From: Stenotrophomonas sp. 57
GTDB taxonomy: Bacteria > Pseudomonadota > Gammaproteobacteria > Xanthomonadales > Xanthomonadaceae
Direction: 5' to 3'
Assembly (NCBI RefSeq): GCF_030291075.1
Contig: NZ_CP127407.1
Coordinates: forward strand, 186,001-250,000
DNA length: 64,000 bases
How positions within the stretch are numbered: the stretch's first letter is position 1; each line of letters opens with the position of its first letter. The notes under the pieces were generated by a model. The model did not search any database, was not told the DNA's origin, and saw nothing but the letters and a program-made list of their open reading frames with translations. A program made the translations under genes and the position numbers. This document shows, piece by piece, positions 8,129-17,245 of the stretch.

Positions 8129-9088
8129 TCAGGGCGCGACGTACTGCTGGGTCGCGCTGTTGAAGGTGTAGTGCACGGCGTCACCGGTACCCAGCGCACG
8201 GGTCTTGCCGGGTGCGTCGATGGTGGTTCCCTTGAAGGTGACGGTCAGCCGCGGCAGGCCGTTGCCATCGGCGACGAAGGCCAGCTCGCCATCGCTGTCG
8301 GTGCAGGGCATCACGTTGCCTCCATCGCAGGCGGCGCTGTTGTCTTCGCCGGTGCGCACCGAGCCGACATAGCGCCAGACCTTGCTGTCCACGTCGTCTT
8401 CGCTGCGCTTGGGGTTGAACAGCAGCAGCGCGTAGCCGCTGCTGCTGATGCCACGGTCGAAGCTGATGGTAGGGACGGCCAGCAGCAGGCGGCCATCGGC
8501 GGTGCGATGTTCAAGCGGCGTGCGCCGGGTATCGACGTCGTCGGCTTTGTCGTAGGCACCGAGGGCGCCGATGGTCCATTCCTGGCCGCGGAACTTCCAC
8601 GGTTTCCTGGCGTCGCTGCCGGCCAGTACGAAGGTGGCCTCGGCGAGGTTGGCGCGGTCATCCGGGCCGGCCGGCTGCTGTTCGCCCGGCGTGCCGTAAT
8701 GCTCGCGGGTATCCCACGAGAAACCGGTGTAGTACGTGGTGCCATCGAGGGTGAAGGTATGGCCGAACCAGAAGGTCGCCACGCTGCCGTTCTGGACCTC
8801 GTAGGAGGTCGCGCCATCACCGTCCACCTGGTAGGTGAAGTACATCACGGTCGGCGCGTCGGGCGGGGTGACGGCGGCATCGGGAGAGGGGTTCTGCATC
8901 GGGGCAACATCCTGTCGGGGCGCTTTGGCAGCCTGCGCAGGCGCAGGCTGGGAGGACGAGGGGGCCGGATCGGCGGCGCTGCAGGCCGCAGCGGAAAGAG
9001 AGACGAGCAGGCACGCCGCGAATGCGCGCAGGGGCCGCAACGGCAGGGTCCAACGTAGCTCGGGGGGATGATGCATGCGCCTCTCCAT
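8129..9088 (-). CDS. Lipoprotein, candidate immunity protein (X-Tfi) for the adjacent effector
   Basis: This predicted lipoprotein of 319 residues has a signal sequence ending LSAAAC, followed by a Pro/Ala-rich tether and a globular domain of about 240 residues. The domain contains FTYQVDGDGATSYEVQNGS and a Cys pair (AACDG..MPC). I do not recognise the globular family. It lies 111 nt upstream of, and in the same orientation as, the effector-like gene. That is the usual immunity-then-effector order of X-T4SS pairs, whose immunity proteins are periplasmic lipoproteins. The start is either ATG 9088 or ATG 9076; neither has an ideal ribosome site. The immunity role is inferred from context. Confidence 0.55.
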   Translation of the reverse strand: MERRMHHPPELRWTLPLRPLRAFAACLLVSLSAAACSAADPAPSSSQPAPAQAAKAPRQDVAPMQNPSPDAAVTPPDAPTVMYFTYQVDGDGATSYEVQNGSVATFWFGHTFTLDGTTYYTGFSWDTREHYGTPGEQQPAGPDDRANLAEATFVLAGSDARKPWKFRGQEWTIGALGAYDKADDVDTRRTPLEHRTADGRLLLAVPTISFDRGISSSGYALLLFNPKRSEDDVDSKVWRYVGSVRTGEDNSAACDGGNVMPCTDSDGELAFVADGNGLPRLTVTFKGTTIDAPGKTRALGTGDAVHYTFNSATQQYVAP

Positions 9089-9274
9089 GGTCAGCGTTGC
9101 CGGGCCAGACGGCCGGCAGGAAGCCGCACCCCATCCACCACGGACGGGAGCGAGGACATGAGCCGGTCGATTCCTTCGACCTCGCATTGAGAACCCATGC
9201 CCCACCATCTTTGCACAGAACCGTGGCCGGTCAAAGCAGGCGTCTGAGACCGGTCAAATTATGTGAACCAGTTC

Positions 9275-9913
9275 TCAGATATTGCCATCGCGCAGGTAGT
9301 CAAACAGCTCGGCATCGCCCTTCAGGCCCAGCTTCAGCATGGCGTCGCCCTTCTGCCGGCTGATGGTGCTGACGCTCTTGTGCAGCTGCAGCGAGATCTC
9401 CTTCACCGTCATGCCGGTGCCGAGCAGCCGCAGCACCTCCACCTCGCGCGGCGACAACGGCTTGCCGTCGCCCTCGCGCATGCGCCAGCTGCCGGCGGCC
9501 TCCACCCGCTCACGCAGGCTGCGGCTGATGTAGGGCTGGCCCCGGTAGACCGCCTGGATGGCCTGCGGCAGTTCGTCCATCGACGAGCTCTTGTCGACCA
9601 GGCCGAGCACACCGCTGTCGAGCACCATGCGCAGGATCGCCAGGTTGTTGGAGACGCTGAGCATCAGCACCGGCAGGTCGGGGTAGCGGCGACGGATCAT
9701 GCCGATCATGGCGAAGCCGTCGGCCTGAGGGCTGCCTGGCATGGAGTAGTCGGTCACCAGCAGGTCGCAGGGTTGGCTGCCGAGCAGGGCCATCAGCGCC
9801 TGTGCGCTGTCGGCCTCGCCCACCACGCGACCGACCCCGCTCGACTCGATGACGGCGCGGGTACCAATACGGACCACCGGGTGGTCGTCTGCGATGATGA
9901 TGCGCAAGCTCAT
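9275..9913 (-). CDS. NarL/RcsB-type response regulator
   Basis: This 212-residue protein has a receiver domain (1-125) with acidic residues IADDH, phospho-acceptor D55 in LLVTDYSMPG, and Lys in VDKSS. A LuxR-type helix-turn-helix follows (about 148-205; [20 protein letters not shown] and SVSTISRQK). It is divergent from the hybrid kinase gene starting at 9990, with only 76 bp between them, so it is probably the cognate output protein. An RcsB/BvgA/EvgA-like pairing is inferred; target genes are unknown. Confidence 0.9.
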   Translation of the reverse strand: MSLRIIIADDHPVVRIGTRAVIESSGVGRVVGEADSAQALMALLGSQPCDLLVTDYSMPGSPQADGFAMIGMIRRRYPDLPVLMLSVSNNLAILRMVLDSGVLGLVDKSSSMDELPQAIQAVYRGQPYISRSLRERVEAAGSWRMREGDGKPLSPREVEVLRLLGTGMTVKEISLQLHKSVSTISRQKGDAMLKLGLKGDAELFDYLRDGNI

Positions 9914-9989
9914 GCTCTAGTATGGCCACCGGGCAGGCCGGACCGCGACCACCGCGGACCTTGGCAAGGATTCTAGGAGATCGACGCCG

Positions 9990-12900
9990 ATGCGTAGCTG
10001 GGCTGTTCGCGGGCTGGTCCTGCTGCTGGCCTCACTGGTGCTGCCGGCAGCCCTGGCGCAGGCCGTTCCTGGGCCGCTGTCACTCAGCCCCCGGCAACGC
10101 GAGTACCTCGCCGCCCATCCGAGCATCGTCGTGGGCCAGTATGACAGTGGCTGGCCGCCGTTTGAGTCCCTGCGTGATGGCCAGCAGGTGGGGCTGGGCC
10201 CGGATTACCTGTCGCTTCTTGCTCGCCGGCTGGGTGTGAAGGTTGAGGCCCGCCGCTACCCTGATTGGACTTCCGTGCTGGATGCGGCATGTCATGGCGA
10301 GATCGACGTAGTGATGAACGTCGCTCTGAGTGCCGACCGCACCGGCTGCATGGTCTACACCGCTGCCTATGGCGAGTCGCCACTGGCCCTGGTGGGCCGC
10401 CCGGATGACCTGCGTGCCTCCGACAACCCCGATCTGGACGGCCTGCGGGTGGTGATCGAGCAGGATTTCCTCACGGGCCCGCAGGTGCGCGCGCGTTTCC
10501 CGCGCGCCCGACAGCTTGTCGCAAACAGCTCGCTTGCGGCCCTGCAGATGGTCAGAGACGACAAAGCTGACGTCTATATCGGCAACGCCTATGTCGCCAA
10601 CGAACTGATTGCGCGCGAACGCCTGCAGGGCGTGGTGCTGTTGAGACCCAGCGATCTGCCGCCCGAGCGCCTCCATTTCGGCGTGCCCAATGGCAAGCAG
10701 CCGCTGGCCGAAGCGCTGGACGTGGCCCTGGCCGCGACCAGCCAGGCCGAGCGCGATGCCTTGGCGCGGCGCTGGCTGCCGCCGCCGCAGTGGTCGGCCT
10801 CGGCACAGCTGGCCCTGAGCCAGGCCGAGCAGCGGGTGCTGGAGCAGCCGCTGACGATCGGTTTCGCACCGAATGCGGCGCCGCTGTCGTTCGCCGACGA
10901 AGAAGGCAAGCCCAGTGGCCTGGCCAGCGAGTACCTGCAGCGGTTGATGCAGGCCGGTGCCAACCTGCACCCGCAGAACAGCCATGACTGGTTCGATGTG
11001 CGCGAGAAGGCGCGCCGCGGTGATCTGCAGGCGGTGATGGGCATTCCGGCGGATTCGGCCTACCTGGGCCCGGAGTGGGTGTTCAGCCAGCCCTTCATCA
11101 GCGTGCCCAACGTGATCGTCAGCCGCCAGGATGCCCCGGCGCTGCTGGGCCTGTCGGACCTGCAGGGCAAGCGCGTGCTGCTTTCCGATCCCGAGCGCGT
11201 GCGTGGCTATGTGCTGCAGCAGGCACCGCAGGCCAGGATCATTGCCGCGCGCAGCGCCGAGCAGGCGCTGCAACGCCTGATCGATGGCGAGGCCGACGCG
11301 TACGTGGGCAATCTGGCCGTGGTCGATCATCTGCTGCGCGACCGTTTTCCCGGCCGCCTGCAGGTGGCGGCGCCGGCGGGCTTCAACGACCAGCTGGTGC
11401 TGGCGGTCGAACGCCGCCATGCCGCGCTGGCCACCACCTTCGACCGGCTGCTGCTGCAGATGACCCCGCGCACGCGCGAGGCGCTGCGCAGCGACTGGCT
11501 GGCGGTGGAGTACCACAATGGTGTCGACTGGAGCCGAGCGCTGCGCTGGGGTGTGCCGCTGCTGCTTGTGCTGCTGACCGCGCTGCTGGTGCATGCCATC
11601 GGCTACTGGCGCCTGCGCCGTGAGGTGGCCGGGCGACGCCAGCTGGAGCAGCGCCTGGCCGAAGTGACCGACAACCTGCCTGCCGTGGTCTACCAGGCCC
11701 GTCGCGACGTGGATGGAACGCTCAGCTTCCCGTTCATTGCCGGTGACCTGCAGGCCCTGTTCGGGATCACCCGGCAGCAGGCCGAGCAGGACGCCAGGAT
11801 GCTGCTGGACCGCGTTGAAGAGGACGATCGCGCGCGGATCCTGCAGGCCGTCGAACAGGCTGCGCACCAGTTCGCACCGCTCGTGCTGGAATTCCGCCTG
11901 CGTGGCGACGGCGCAGGCCCGCGCTGGGTGCGTACCCAGGCGCAGCCCTATGCTGCCGAGGCCGGGGTGGTGACCTGGAGTGGCTACTGGGTGGATGCGA
12001 GCGAGGCCCGCGCGCAGGCCGATGCCCTGACCCTGGCAAAGGCCGAGGCCGAACAGGCTGCAGAGGCGAAATCGCACTTCCTGGCCACCATGAGCCATGA
12101 GATCCGCACGCCGATGAGCGGCGTGCTGGGCATGCTGGAAGTGCTGGCGCATTCGCCGCTGGATGCCGAGCAGCAGCGCATCCTGCGGGTGATCGAGGAC
12201 TCGGCGCAGATGTTGCGGCAGATCCTCGATGACATCCTCGATTACTCGCGGCTGGAGGCCGGCGCAATGCGCCTGGAGCCAGTACCCCAGCCGCTGCGGC
12301 CCCTGCTGGAAAGCGTGTGCCGCTTGCTGTCGGCGCAGGCCAGCGCACGTGGCCTGGACCTGCATGTGCAGATCGACCCGGCGCTGGCGCCTGCGCACGA
12401 AGTGGACGGCGTACGCCTGCGCCAGATCGTCTTCAACCTGCTCAGCAACGCCATCAAGTTCACCGCGCAGGGTGAAGTACGCCTGCAGCTGGAGGTGACG
12501 GGGCCGACCGGCGAGGACGGTGCGCAGCCCCTGTGCCTGAGCGTCACCGACACCGGCATCGGTATCGCGCCGGAACAGCTGCAGCACCTGTTCGCGCCGT
12601 TCACCCAGGCCGGTGTCTACATCCAGCGCGACCACGGTGGTACCGGCCTGGGCCTGAGCATCAGCCAGCGCCTGGTACAGATGATGGATGGCGAACTGGT
12701 ATTGCACAGCACGCTGGGCGAGGGCACCCGCGCCGAGGCGAGGCTGTCGCTGGTGGAAGCCGGCAGCGGTGACGTGGAAGCGCTGGCCGCCGAACAGGAG
12801 CAGGCCGCCCTGCTGCCTGCGTCGCTGCGCCAGGCGCGCGTGCTGGTGATCGAGGACCATCCGACCAACCAGGCGATGATGGCCTGGCGCCTGCAGCAGC

Positions 12901-13589
12901 TGGGAGTGCCGCATGTGCTGGTCGGCGATGGCCAGCAGGGGCTGGATCGGCTGGCATCGGAGCACTTCGATCTGGTCATTACCGATTGCCGCATGCCGGT
13001 GCTCGATGGCTTCGCCTTCGCCCGCCTGCTGCGCGAGCGCGAGGGGCGCACCGGCCAGCCGCGGCTGACCGTGCTGGCGCTGACCGCCAGCGTGCTGGAT
13101 GACGATGCGCGTCGTTGCCGCGAAGCGGGGATGGACGAAGTGCTGGCCAAGCCGCTGTCACTGGCCACGCTGCGCGCGGCACTGCTGCGCTGGTTGCCGC
13201 AGGCGCAGGGACAGGCGTTCGAGGCGCCACTGCCGGACAGCGTGGCCGACGATGCCGATGCCGTGCCCGATCTGGCGGCGCTGCAGCAGCGCTTCGGCTC
13301 GCGTGCCGTGGCCGAGCAGCTGCGTGACAGCCTGCTGCAGGCCAGTGAAGGTGACCTGGCCGCCGTGCAACGCGCGCTGCAGGCCGGCGACCGCGCCGCA
13401 GCCGCGCTGCACCTGCATCGTCAGGCCGGTGGACTGGGCGCGGTAGGGGCCACGGCCCTGGCCGGGCAGGCCAATGCACTGGTCGAGCGCCTGCAGGACG
13501 CCGCCGAGACCGACCTGGTGCCGTTGTTCGCGGCGGTGGCAGCGTTCGTGGCGCGCCTGCAGCAGCAGCTGCAGCGCCTGGCTCACTGA
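9990..13589 (+). CDS. BvgS/EvgS-type hybrid sensor histidine kinase
   Basis: This 1199-residue protein has a signal peptide and two tandem periplasmic solute-binding (SBP_3/Venus flytrap) domains at about 40-255 and 285-505. A membrane helix at about 513-533 leads to a PAS-like domain (550-680). The dimerisation/phospho-acceptor domain has H703 in MSHEIRTPM and is followed by the ATPase domain (NLLSNAIKFT, DTGIGI, GTGLGLSI). The receiver domain has D999 in VITDCRMPV, and the Hpt domain ends with H1143 in LHRQAGGLGAVG. The full His-Asp-His relay should pass phosphate to the divergent NarL-type regulator. Its stop overlaps the convergent cytochrome gene. The sensed ligand is unknown. Confidence 0.92.
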   Translation: MRSWAVRGLVLLLASLVLPAALAQAVPGPLSLSPRQREYLAAHPSIVVGQYDSGWPPFESLRDGQQVGLGPDYLSLLARRLGVKVEARRYPDWTSVLDAACHGEIDVVMNVALSADRTGCMVYTAAYGESPLALVGRPDDLRASDNPDLDGLRVVIEQDFLTGPQVRARFPRARQLVANSSLAALQMVRDDKADVYIGNAYVANELIARERLQGVVLLRPSDLPPERLHFGVPNGKQPLAEALDVALAATSQAERDALARRWLPPPQWSASAQLALSQAEQRVLEQPLTIGFAPNAAPLSFADEEGKPSGLASEYLQRLMQAGANLHPQNSHDWFDVREKARRGDLQAVMGIPADSAYLGPEWVFSQPFISVPNVIVSRQDAPALLGLSDLQGKRVLLSDPERVRGYVLQQAPQARIIAARSAEQALQRLIDGEADAYVGNLAVVDHLLRDRFPGRLQVAAPAGFNDQLVLAVERRHAALATTFDRLLLQMTPRTREALRSDWLAVEYHNGVDWSRALRWGVPLLLVLLTALLVHAIGYWRLRREVAGRRQLEQRLAEVTDNLPAVVYQARRDVDGTLSFPFIAGDLQALFGITRQQAEQDARMLLDRVEEDDRARILQAVEQAAHQFAPLVLEFRLRGDGAGPRWVRTQAQPYAAEAGVVTWSGYWVDASEARAQADALTLAKAEAEQAAEAKSHFLATMSHEIRTPMSGVLGMLEVLAHSPLDAEQQRILRVIEDSAQMLRQILDDILDYSRLEAGAMRLEPVPQPLRPLLESVCRLLSAQASARGLDLHVQIDPALAPAHEVDGVRLRQIVFNLLSNAIKFTAQGEVRLQLEVTGPTGEDGAQPLCLSVTDTGIGIAPEQLQHLFAPFTQAGVYIQRDHGGTGLGLSISQRLVQMMDGELVLHSTLGEGTRAEARLSLVEAGSGDVEALAAEQEQAALLPASLRQARVLVIEDHPTNQAMMAWRLQQLGVPHVLVGDGQQGLDRLASEHFDLVITDCRMPVLDGFAFARLLREREGRTGQPRLTVLALTASVLDDDARRCREAGMDEVLAKPLSLATLRAALLRWLPQAQGQAFEAPLPDSVADDADAVPDLAALQQRFGSRAVAEQLRDSLLQASEGDLAAVQRALQAGDRAAAALHLHRQAGGLGAVGATALAGQANALVERLQDAAETDLVPLFAAVAAFVARLQQQLQRLAH

Positions 13590-13984
13590 GCCGACTGCTG
13601 CTGCAGGTAGGCGATCACCAAGGCGCGGCGTTCGGCGCTGGGGAAGGCGTTGTACATGCGCGTGCCCGGCACCAGGTGGGTAGGCGACTGCAGGAAGGTA
13701 TCCAGCGTCTGCGCGGTCCAGGTGATGTCGGCGCGGCGCATGCCGTCGGAATAGCCGTAATCGGGCAGGCTGCCGGCACGACGGCCGATCACGCCGTGCA
13801 GGTTGGGCCCGAAGCGGTGGATGCCACCGGGCTGCACGGTGTGGCAGCCGGCACACAGCTCGAACGCACGCTGCATGGCCCGCTGGCGCGCCTGTTCCGG
13901 CGTGGCGGGTGCTGCAGGCGGGCGCTGGCAGGCCGTGGCGACCAGCGCCACGGCAACGGCGATGAGCAGGCGGGAAGCACGCAT
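13583..13984 (-). CDS. Small cytochrome c lipoprotein
   Basis: This 133-residue protein has a lipoprotein signal (LVATAC), so it is predicted to be anchored in the periplasm-facing membrane. One c-type heme site, CAGCH (about 43-47), is followed by GGIHRFGPNLHGVIGR and a probable axial Met in GTRMYNAFP. This is the layout of small class I (cytochrome c2-like) proteins. Its last 7 bp overlap the 3' end of the convergent kinase gene. It lies 65 bp from the ETF-QO gene's 3' end on the same strand, so a respiratory role is plausible. The partner is unknown. Confidence 0.85.
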   Translation of the reverse strand: MRASRLLIAVAVALVATACQRPPAAPATPEQARQRAMQRAFELCAGCHTVQPGGIHRFGPNLHGVIGRRAGSLPDYGYSDGMRRADITWTAQTLDTFLQSPTHLVPGTRMYNAFPSAERRALVIAYLQQQSAQ

Positions 13985-14049
13985 GGGCGGGCAGGATAGC
14001 GCTGCGCGGCAACCGGCGGGCTGCGACGCGCGGTCGCAGCCCGTGGCGA

Positions 14050-15735
14050 TCACATGCCCGAGTAGTTCGGGCCGCCGCCACCCTGCGGGGTCACCCAGAC
14101 GATGTTCTGGGTCGGGTCCTTGATGTCGCAGGTCTTGCAGTGCACGCAGTTCTGCGCGTTGATCTGCAGCCGCGCGTTGTCGGCTTCGCCAACGAACTCG
14201 TACACGCCGGCCGGGCAGTAGCGCGCTTCCGGGCCGGCGTACTCGGCCAGGTTCACCTTCACCGGAATGCTCGGATCCTTCAGCGTCAGGTGGCTGGGCT
14301 GGTTCTCGTCGTGGTTGGTGCTGCTCAGGAACACCGAGCTGAGACGATCGAAGGTCAGCACGCCATCGGGCTTGGGGTAGGCGATGCGGGTGTGCTTGGA
14401 CGCCGGTTCCAGGCAGGCGTAGTCCGGCTGGGTGCGATGCAGGGTCCACGGCGGGTTGCGCACGCCCAGCTTGGGCAGCAGCCACTGCTCCACGCCGGTC
14501 ATCAGCGTGGCCACGGTCTGGCCCTTCTTGAACCACTGCTTGAAGTTCTTGGCCTGCTGCAGTTCGGTGAACAGCCAGCTGGCTTCGAACGCCTTCGGAT
14601 AGGCGCTCAGTTCATCGTGCTGGCGGTCAGCAGCCAGCGCATCGAACGCGGCGTCGGCGCACAGCATGCCGGTCTTGATCGCCGCGTGGCTGCCCTTGAT
14701 GCGGCTGGCGTTGAGGTAGCCGGCCTCGCAGCCGACCAGTGCGCCACCCGGGAACACCGTCTTCGGCAGCGACAGCAGGCCACCGGCGGTGATCGCGCGT
14801 GCGCCGTAGCCGATGCGGGTGCCGCCTTCCAGGTGCTTGCGGATGTCCGGGTGGGTCTTGAAGCGCTGGAATTCCTCGAACGGGCTCAGCCACGGATTCT
14901 TGTAGTCCAGGCCGACCACGTAGCCGATGGCGACCTTGCCGCCGTCGGCGTGGTACAGGAACGCACCGCCGTAGGTATCGCTGTCCAGCGGCCAGCCGGC
15001 GGCATGCACCACCAGGCCCGGCTCATGCTTGGCCGGGTCGATCTGCCACAGTTCCTTGATGCCGATGCCGTAGGCCTGCGGGTCCTTGCCCTCGTCCAGC
15101 GTGTAGCGGGCGATCAGCTGGCGGCCCAGGTGGCCGCGCGCGCCCTCGGCGAAGATCGTGTACTTCGCCTGCAGGGCCATGCCGCGCTCGAACGCCGGGC
15201 CGATGCTGCCGTCCTTCTCGATGCCCATGTCGCCGGTGGCCACGCCGATCACTTCACCGTTGCCGCCATACAGCACTTCGGCGGCGGCGAAGCCCGGGAA
15301 GATCGCCACTTCCAGTGCCTCGGCCTGCTGCGCCAGCCAGCGGGTCACTTCACCCAGGCTGATGATGTAGTTGCCTTCGTTGTGGAAGCACTCCGGCAGC
15401 AGCGCGTTGGGGGTGCTGCGCGAACCGGTCTCGCTGAGGAACAGGAATTCGTCGCGGGTGACCTTCTGCTTCAGCGGTGCGCCGCGCTCGGCCCAGTCCG
15501 GGAACAGTTCGGTCAGCGCGCGCGGGTCCATCACCGCACCGGACAGCACGTGCGCGCCCGGCTCGGAACCCTTCTCCAGCACGCACACCGACAGTTCGCG
15601 GCCGGCTTCGATCGCGCGCTGGCGCAGGCGGATCGCGGTGGCCAGGCCGGCGGGGCCGGCGCCGACGATCACCACGTCGAATTCCATTACTTCACGCGGG
15701 GGCAGGGCGTTGGCTTCAGCGCTCATCGATTGCAT
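14050..15735 (-). CDS. etfD: Electron-transfer flavoprotein-ubiquinone oxidoreductase
   Basis: This 561-residue ETF-QO has an N-terminal FAD-binding fold (DVVIVGAGPAGLATAIRLRQ, about 22-41). Family blocks include GAHVLSGAVMDPRAL, FAEGARGHLG and GGALVGCEAGYLN. A C-terminal 4Fe-4S cluster site is formed by the Cys in RYCPAG and CVHCKTCDIKDP. The enzyme moves electrons from ETF, reduced by acyl-CoA dehydrogenases, to ubiquinone at the inner membrane. The start is ATG 15735 or ATG 15726; the longer frame is unlikely to be used. Its divergent neighbour is a glutaryl-CoA dehydrogenase, an ETF-dependent enzyme, which fits the function. Confidence 0.95.
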   Translation of the reverse strand: MQSMSAEANALPPREVMEFDVVIVGAGPAGLATAIRLRQRAIEAGRELSVCVLEKGSEPGAHVLSGAVMDPRALTELFPDWAERGAPLKQKVTRDEFLFLSETGSRSTPNALLPECFHNEGNYIISLGEVTRWLAQQAEALEVAIFPGFAAAEVLYGGNGEVIGVATGDMGIEKDGSIGPAFERGMALQAKYTIFAEGARGHLGRQLIARYTLDEGKDPQAYGIGIKELWQIDPAKHEPGLVVHAAGWPLDSDTYGGAFLYHADGGKVAIGYVVGLDYKNPWLSPFEEFQRFKTHPDIRKHLEGGTRIGYGARAITAGGLLSLPKTVFPGGALVGCEAGYLNASRIKGSHAAIKTGMLCADAAFDALAADRQHDELSAYPKAFEASWLFTELQQAKNFKQWFKKGQTVATLMTGVEQWLLPKLGVRNPPWTLHRTQPDYACLEPASKHTRIAYPKPDGVLTFDRLSSVFLSSTNHDENQPSHLTLKDPSIPVKVNLAEYAGPEARYCPAGVYEFVGEADNARLQINAQNCVHCKTCDIKDPTQNIVWVTPQGGGGPNYSGM

Positions 15736-15982
15736 GACTCGTGGGTAGGGCCGGCATCGGGGCCACCGGCGGTGCCTGGGAATCGCGCGTGCGGCCACGG
15801 GCGAAACGGTTGTTTGAATGTGTCAGGGTACCGGGCCGCGCGTGATCGAGCTAGATCGGCGATGTTCACGCCATGATTGCTGCGGTGCAGCGTAGCGGTG
15901 CATCTCTGGTGGTGCCGATCCTGGTCGGCACGTGCTGCCCGGATGACCGACAATGGCCGGGTCCTGACTGCGTGTGAGTGCC
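15736..15982. promoter_or_regulatory. Divergent promoter region etfD / gcdH
   Basis: This 247-bp gap between divergent genes must hold both promoters. It contains a palindrome GTGCCGATCC/TGGTCGGCAC (15912-15931), related to the dispersed REP-like repeats but without a GTAG head. GACAATGG at about 15949 could be a -10 element for the plus-strand gene. No ORF is supported. Confidence 0.4.
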
Positions 15983-17146
15983 ATGGCTTTGCATCCGTAC
16001 GATCTGTTCGATGTCCGTTCCCTGCTCAATGAGGAAGAGCGCGCCGTACAGGAGAGCGTCGCCCGCTTCACCAACGAACGCGTGCTGCCGATCATCGGCG
16101 ATGCCTTTGACCAGGCCCGTTTCCCCGACGAACTGGTGCCGGAAATCGCTTCGCTGGGCCTGCTCGGTGCAACCCTTCCGACCGAGTACGGCGGCGGTGG
16201 CCTCGGTGCGGTCAGCTACGGCCTGATCTGCCAGGAGCTGGAGCGCGGCGATTCAGGCCTGCGCAGCTTCGTGTCGGTGCAGAGCTCGCTGTGCATGTAC
16301 CCGATCTACGCCTATGGCAGCGAGGAACAGCGCCAGCAGTGGCTGCCGGCGATGGCGCGTGGCGAGCTGATCGGCTGCTTCGGCCTGACCGAGGCGCACG
16401 GCGGTTCCGACCCGGCCAGCATGAAGACCCGCGCGGTGCGCGATGGCAGTGACTGGCGCATCAGTGGCAGCAAGATGTGGATCACCAGCGGCCCAGTGGC
16501 CGATCTGGCCATCGTCTGGGCGCAGACCGAGGACGGCATCCAGGGCTTCGTGCTGGAAAAGGGCATGGCTGGCTTCACCACCCAGGAAATCAAGCACAAG
16601 ATGAGCCTGCGCGCGTCGCTGACCGGTGCGCTGTTCTTCGACGACGTGCGCGTGCCCGACAGCCACCGCCTGCCGAATGTGAAGGGACTGAAGGGGCCGC
16701 TGGGCTGCCTGACCCAGGCCCGTTACGGCATCAGCTGGGGCCCGATCGGCGCGGCGATTGCCTGCCTGGATGAAGCGCTGGGCTATGCCAAGGAACGCGT
16801 GTTGTTCGGTCGTCCGCTGGCGGCCACGCAGAGCGCGCAGATCAAGCTGGCCGAGATGGCCCGCCGCATCACCACCGCGCAGCTGCTGGCACTGCAGCTG
16901 GGCCGCCTGAAGGAAGCCGGCCAGCTGCAGCCGCAGCAGGTCAGCCTGGCCAAGTGGAACAACTGCCGCATGGCCATCGACATCGCCCGCGAGTGTCGCG
17001 ACCTGCTGGGTGGGGCCGGCATCACCACCGAGCACGTGGCGATCCGCCATGCGCTGAACCTGGAATCGGTGATTACCTATGAAGGCACCGAGACCGTGCA
17101 CCAGCTGGTGATCGGGCGTGAACTGACCGGCATCAACGCGTTTTGA
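15983..17146 (+). CDS. gcdH: Glutaryl-CoA dehydrogenase
   Basis: This 387-residue acyl-CoA dehydrogenase has the GCDH-type signatures VQSSLCMYPIYAYGSEEQ, CFGLTEAHGGSDP, MWITSGPVADL and the closing YEGTETVHQLVIGRELTG. The last of these contains the catalytic Glu region. It oxidatively decarboxylates glutaryl-CoA to crotonyl-CoA in lysine and tryptophan catabolism and passes electrons to ETF. ATG 15983 is taken as the start; an in-frame GTG at 15974 is an alternative. It is divergent from ETF-QO, the electron acceptor further along the same chain. The call is confident. Confidence 0.95.
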   Translation: MALHPYDLFDVRSLLNEEERAVQESVARFTNERVLPIIGDAFDQARFPDELVPEIASLGLLGATLPTEYGGGGLGAVSYGLICQELERGDSGLRSFVSVQSSLCMYPIYAYGSEEQRQQWLPAMARGELIGCFGLTEAHGGSDPASMKTRAVRDGSDWRISGSKMWITSGPVADLAIVWAQTEDGIQGFVLEKGMAGFTTQEIKHKMSLRASLTGALFFDDVRVPDSHRLPNVKGLKGPLGCLTQARYGISWGPIGAAIACLDEALGYAKERVLFGRPLAATQSAQIKLAEMARRITTAQLLALQLGRLKEAGQLQPQQVSLAKWNNCRMAIDIARECRDLLGGAGITTEHVAIRHALNLESVITYEGTETVHQLVIGRELTGINAF

Positions 17147-17177
17147 CGCTATCCGGTTTCCGGACGCGATACGGGGA

Positions 17178-17237
17178 AGCCGAGCGCGGGCTCGGCTCTA
17201 CAGGAGCGTACGTGTAGAGCCGAGCCCATGCTCGGCT
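17178..17237. repeat. SMAG-type GTAG repeat pair (inverted dimer)
   Basis: Two about 24-bp palindromes face each other. The minus-oriented copy ends CTAC (17178-17201) and the plus-oriented copy starts GTAGAGCCGAGC (17214-17237), 12 bp apart. The stems read GAGCCGAGC/GCTCGGCT. They lie between convergent gcdH and trmL and may fold into one long hairpin acting as a terminator. Confidence 0.85.
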
Positions 17238-17245
17238 GCTTTCTT

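Noticed and set aside
6011..9058. 1015-codon open frame on the plus strand
   Set aside because: It is antisense to the effector and lipoprotein genes. Its translation is low-complexity His/Val/Gly/Arg-rich with no motifs. It is a high-GC shadow frame.
10080..12965. 961-codon antisense frame
   Set aside because: It is a shadow of the hybrid kinase gene; composition and lack of motifs mark it as non-coding.
17178..17237. Possible CRISPR repeat units among GTAG elements
   Set aside because: The repeats are palindromic, scattered singly or in inverted pairs, and have no regular spacers or cas genes.
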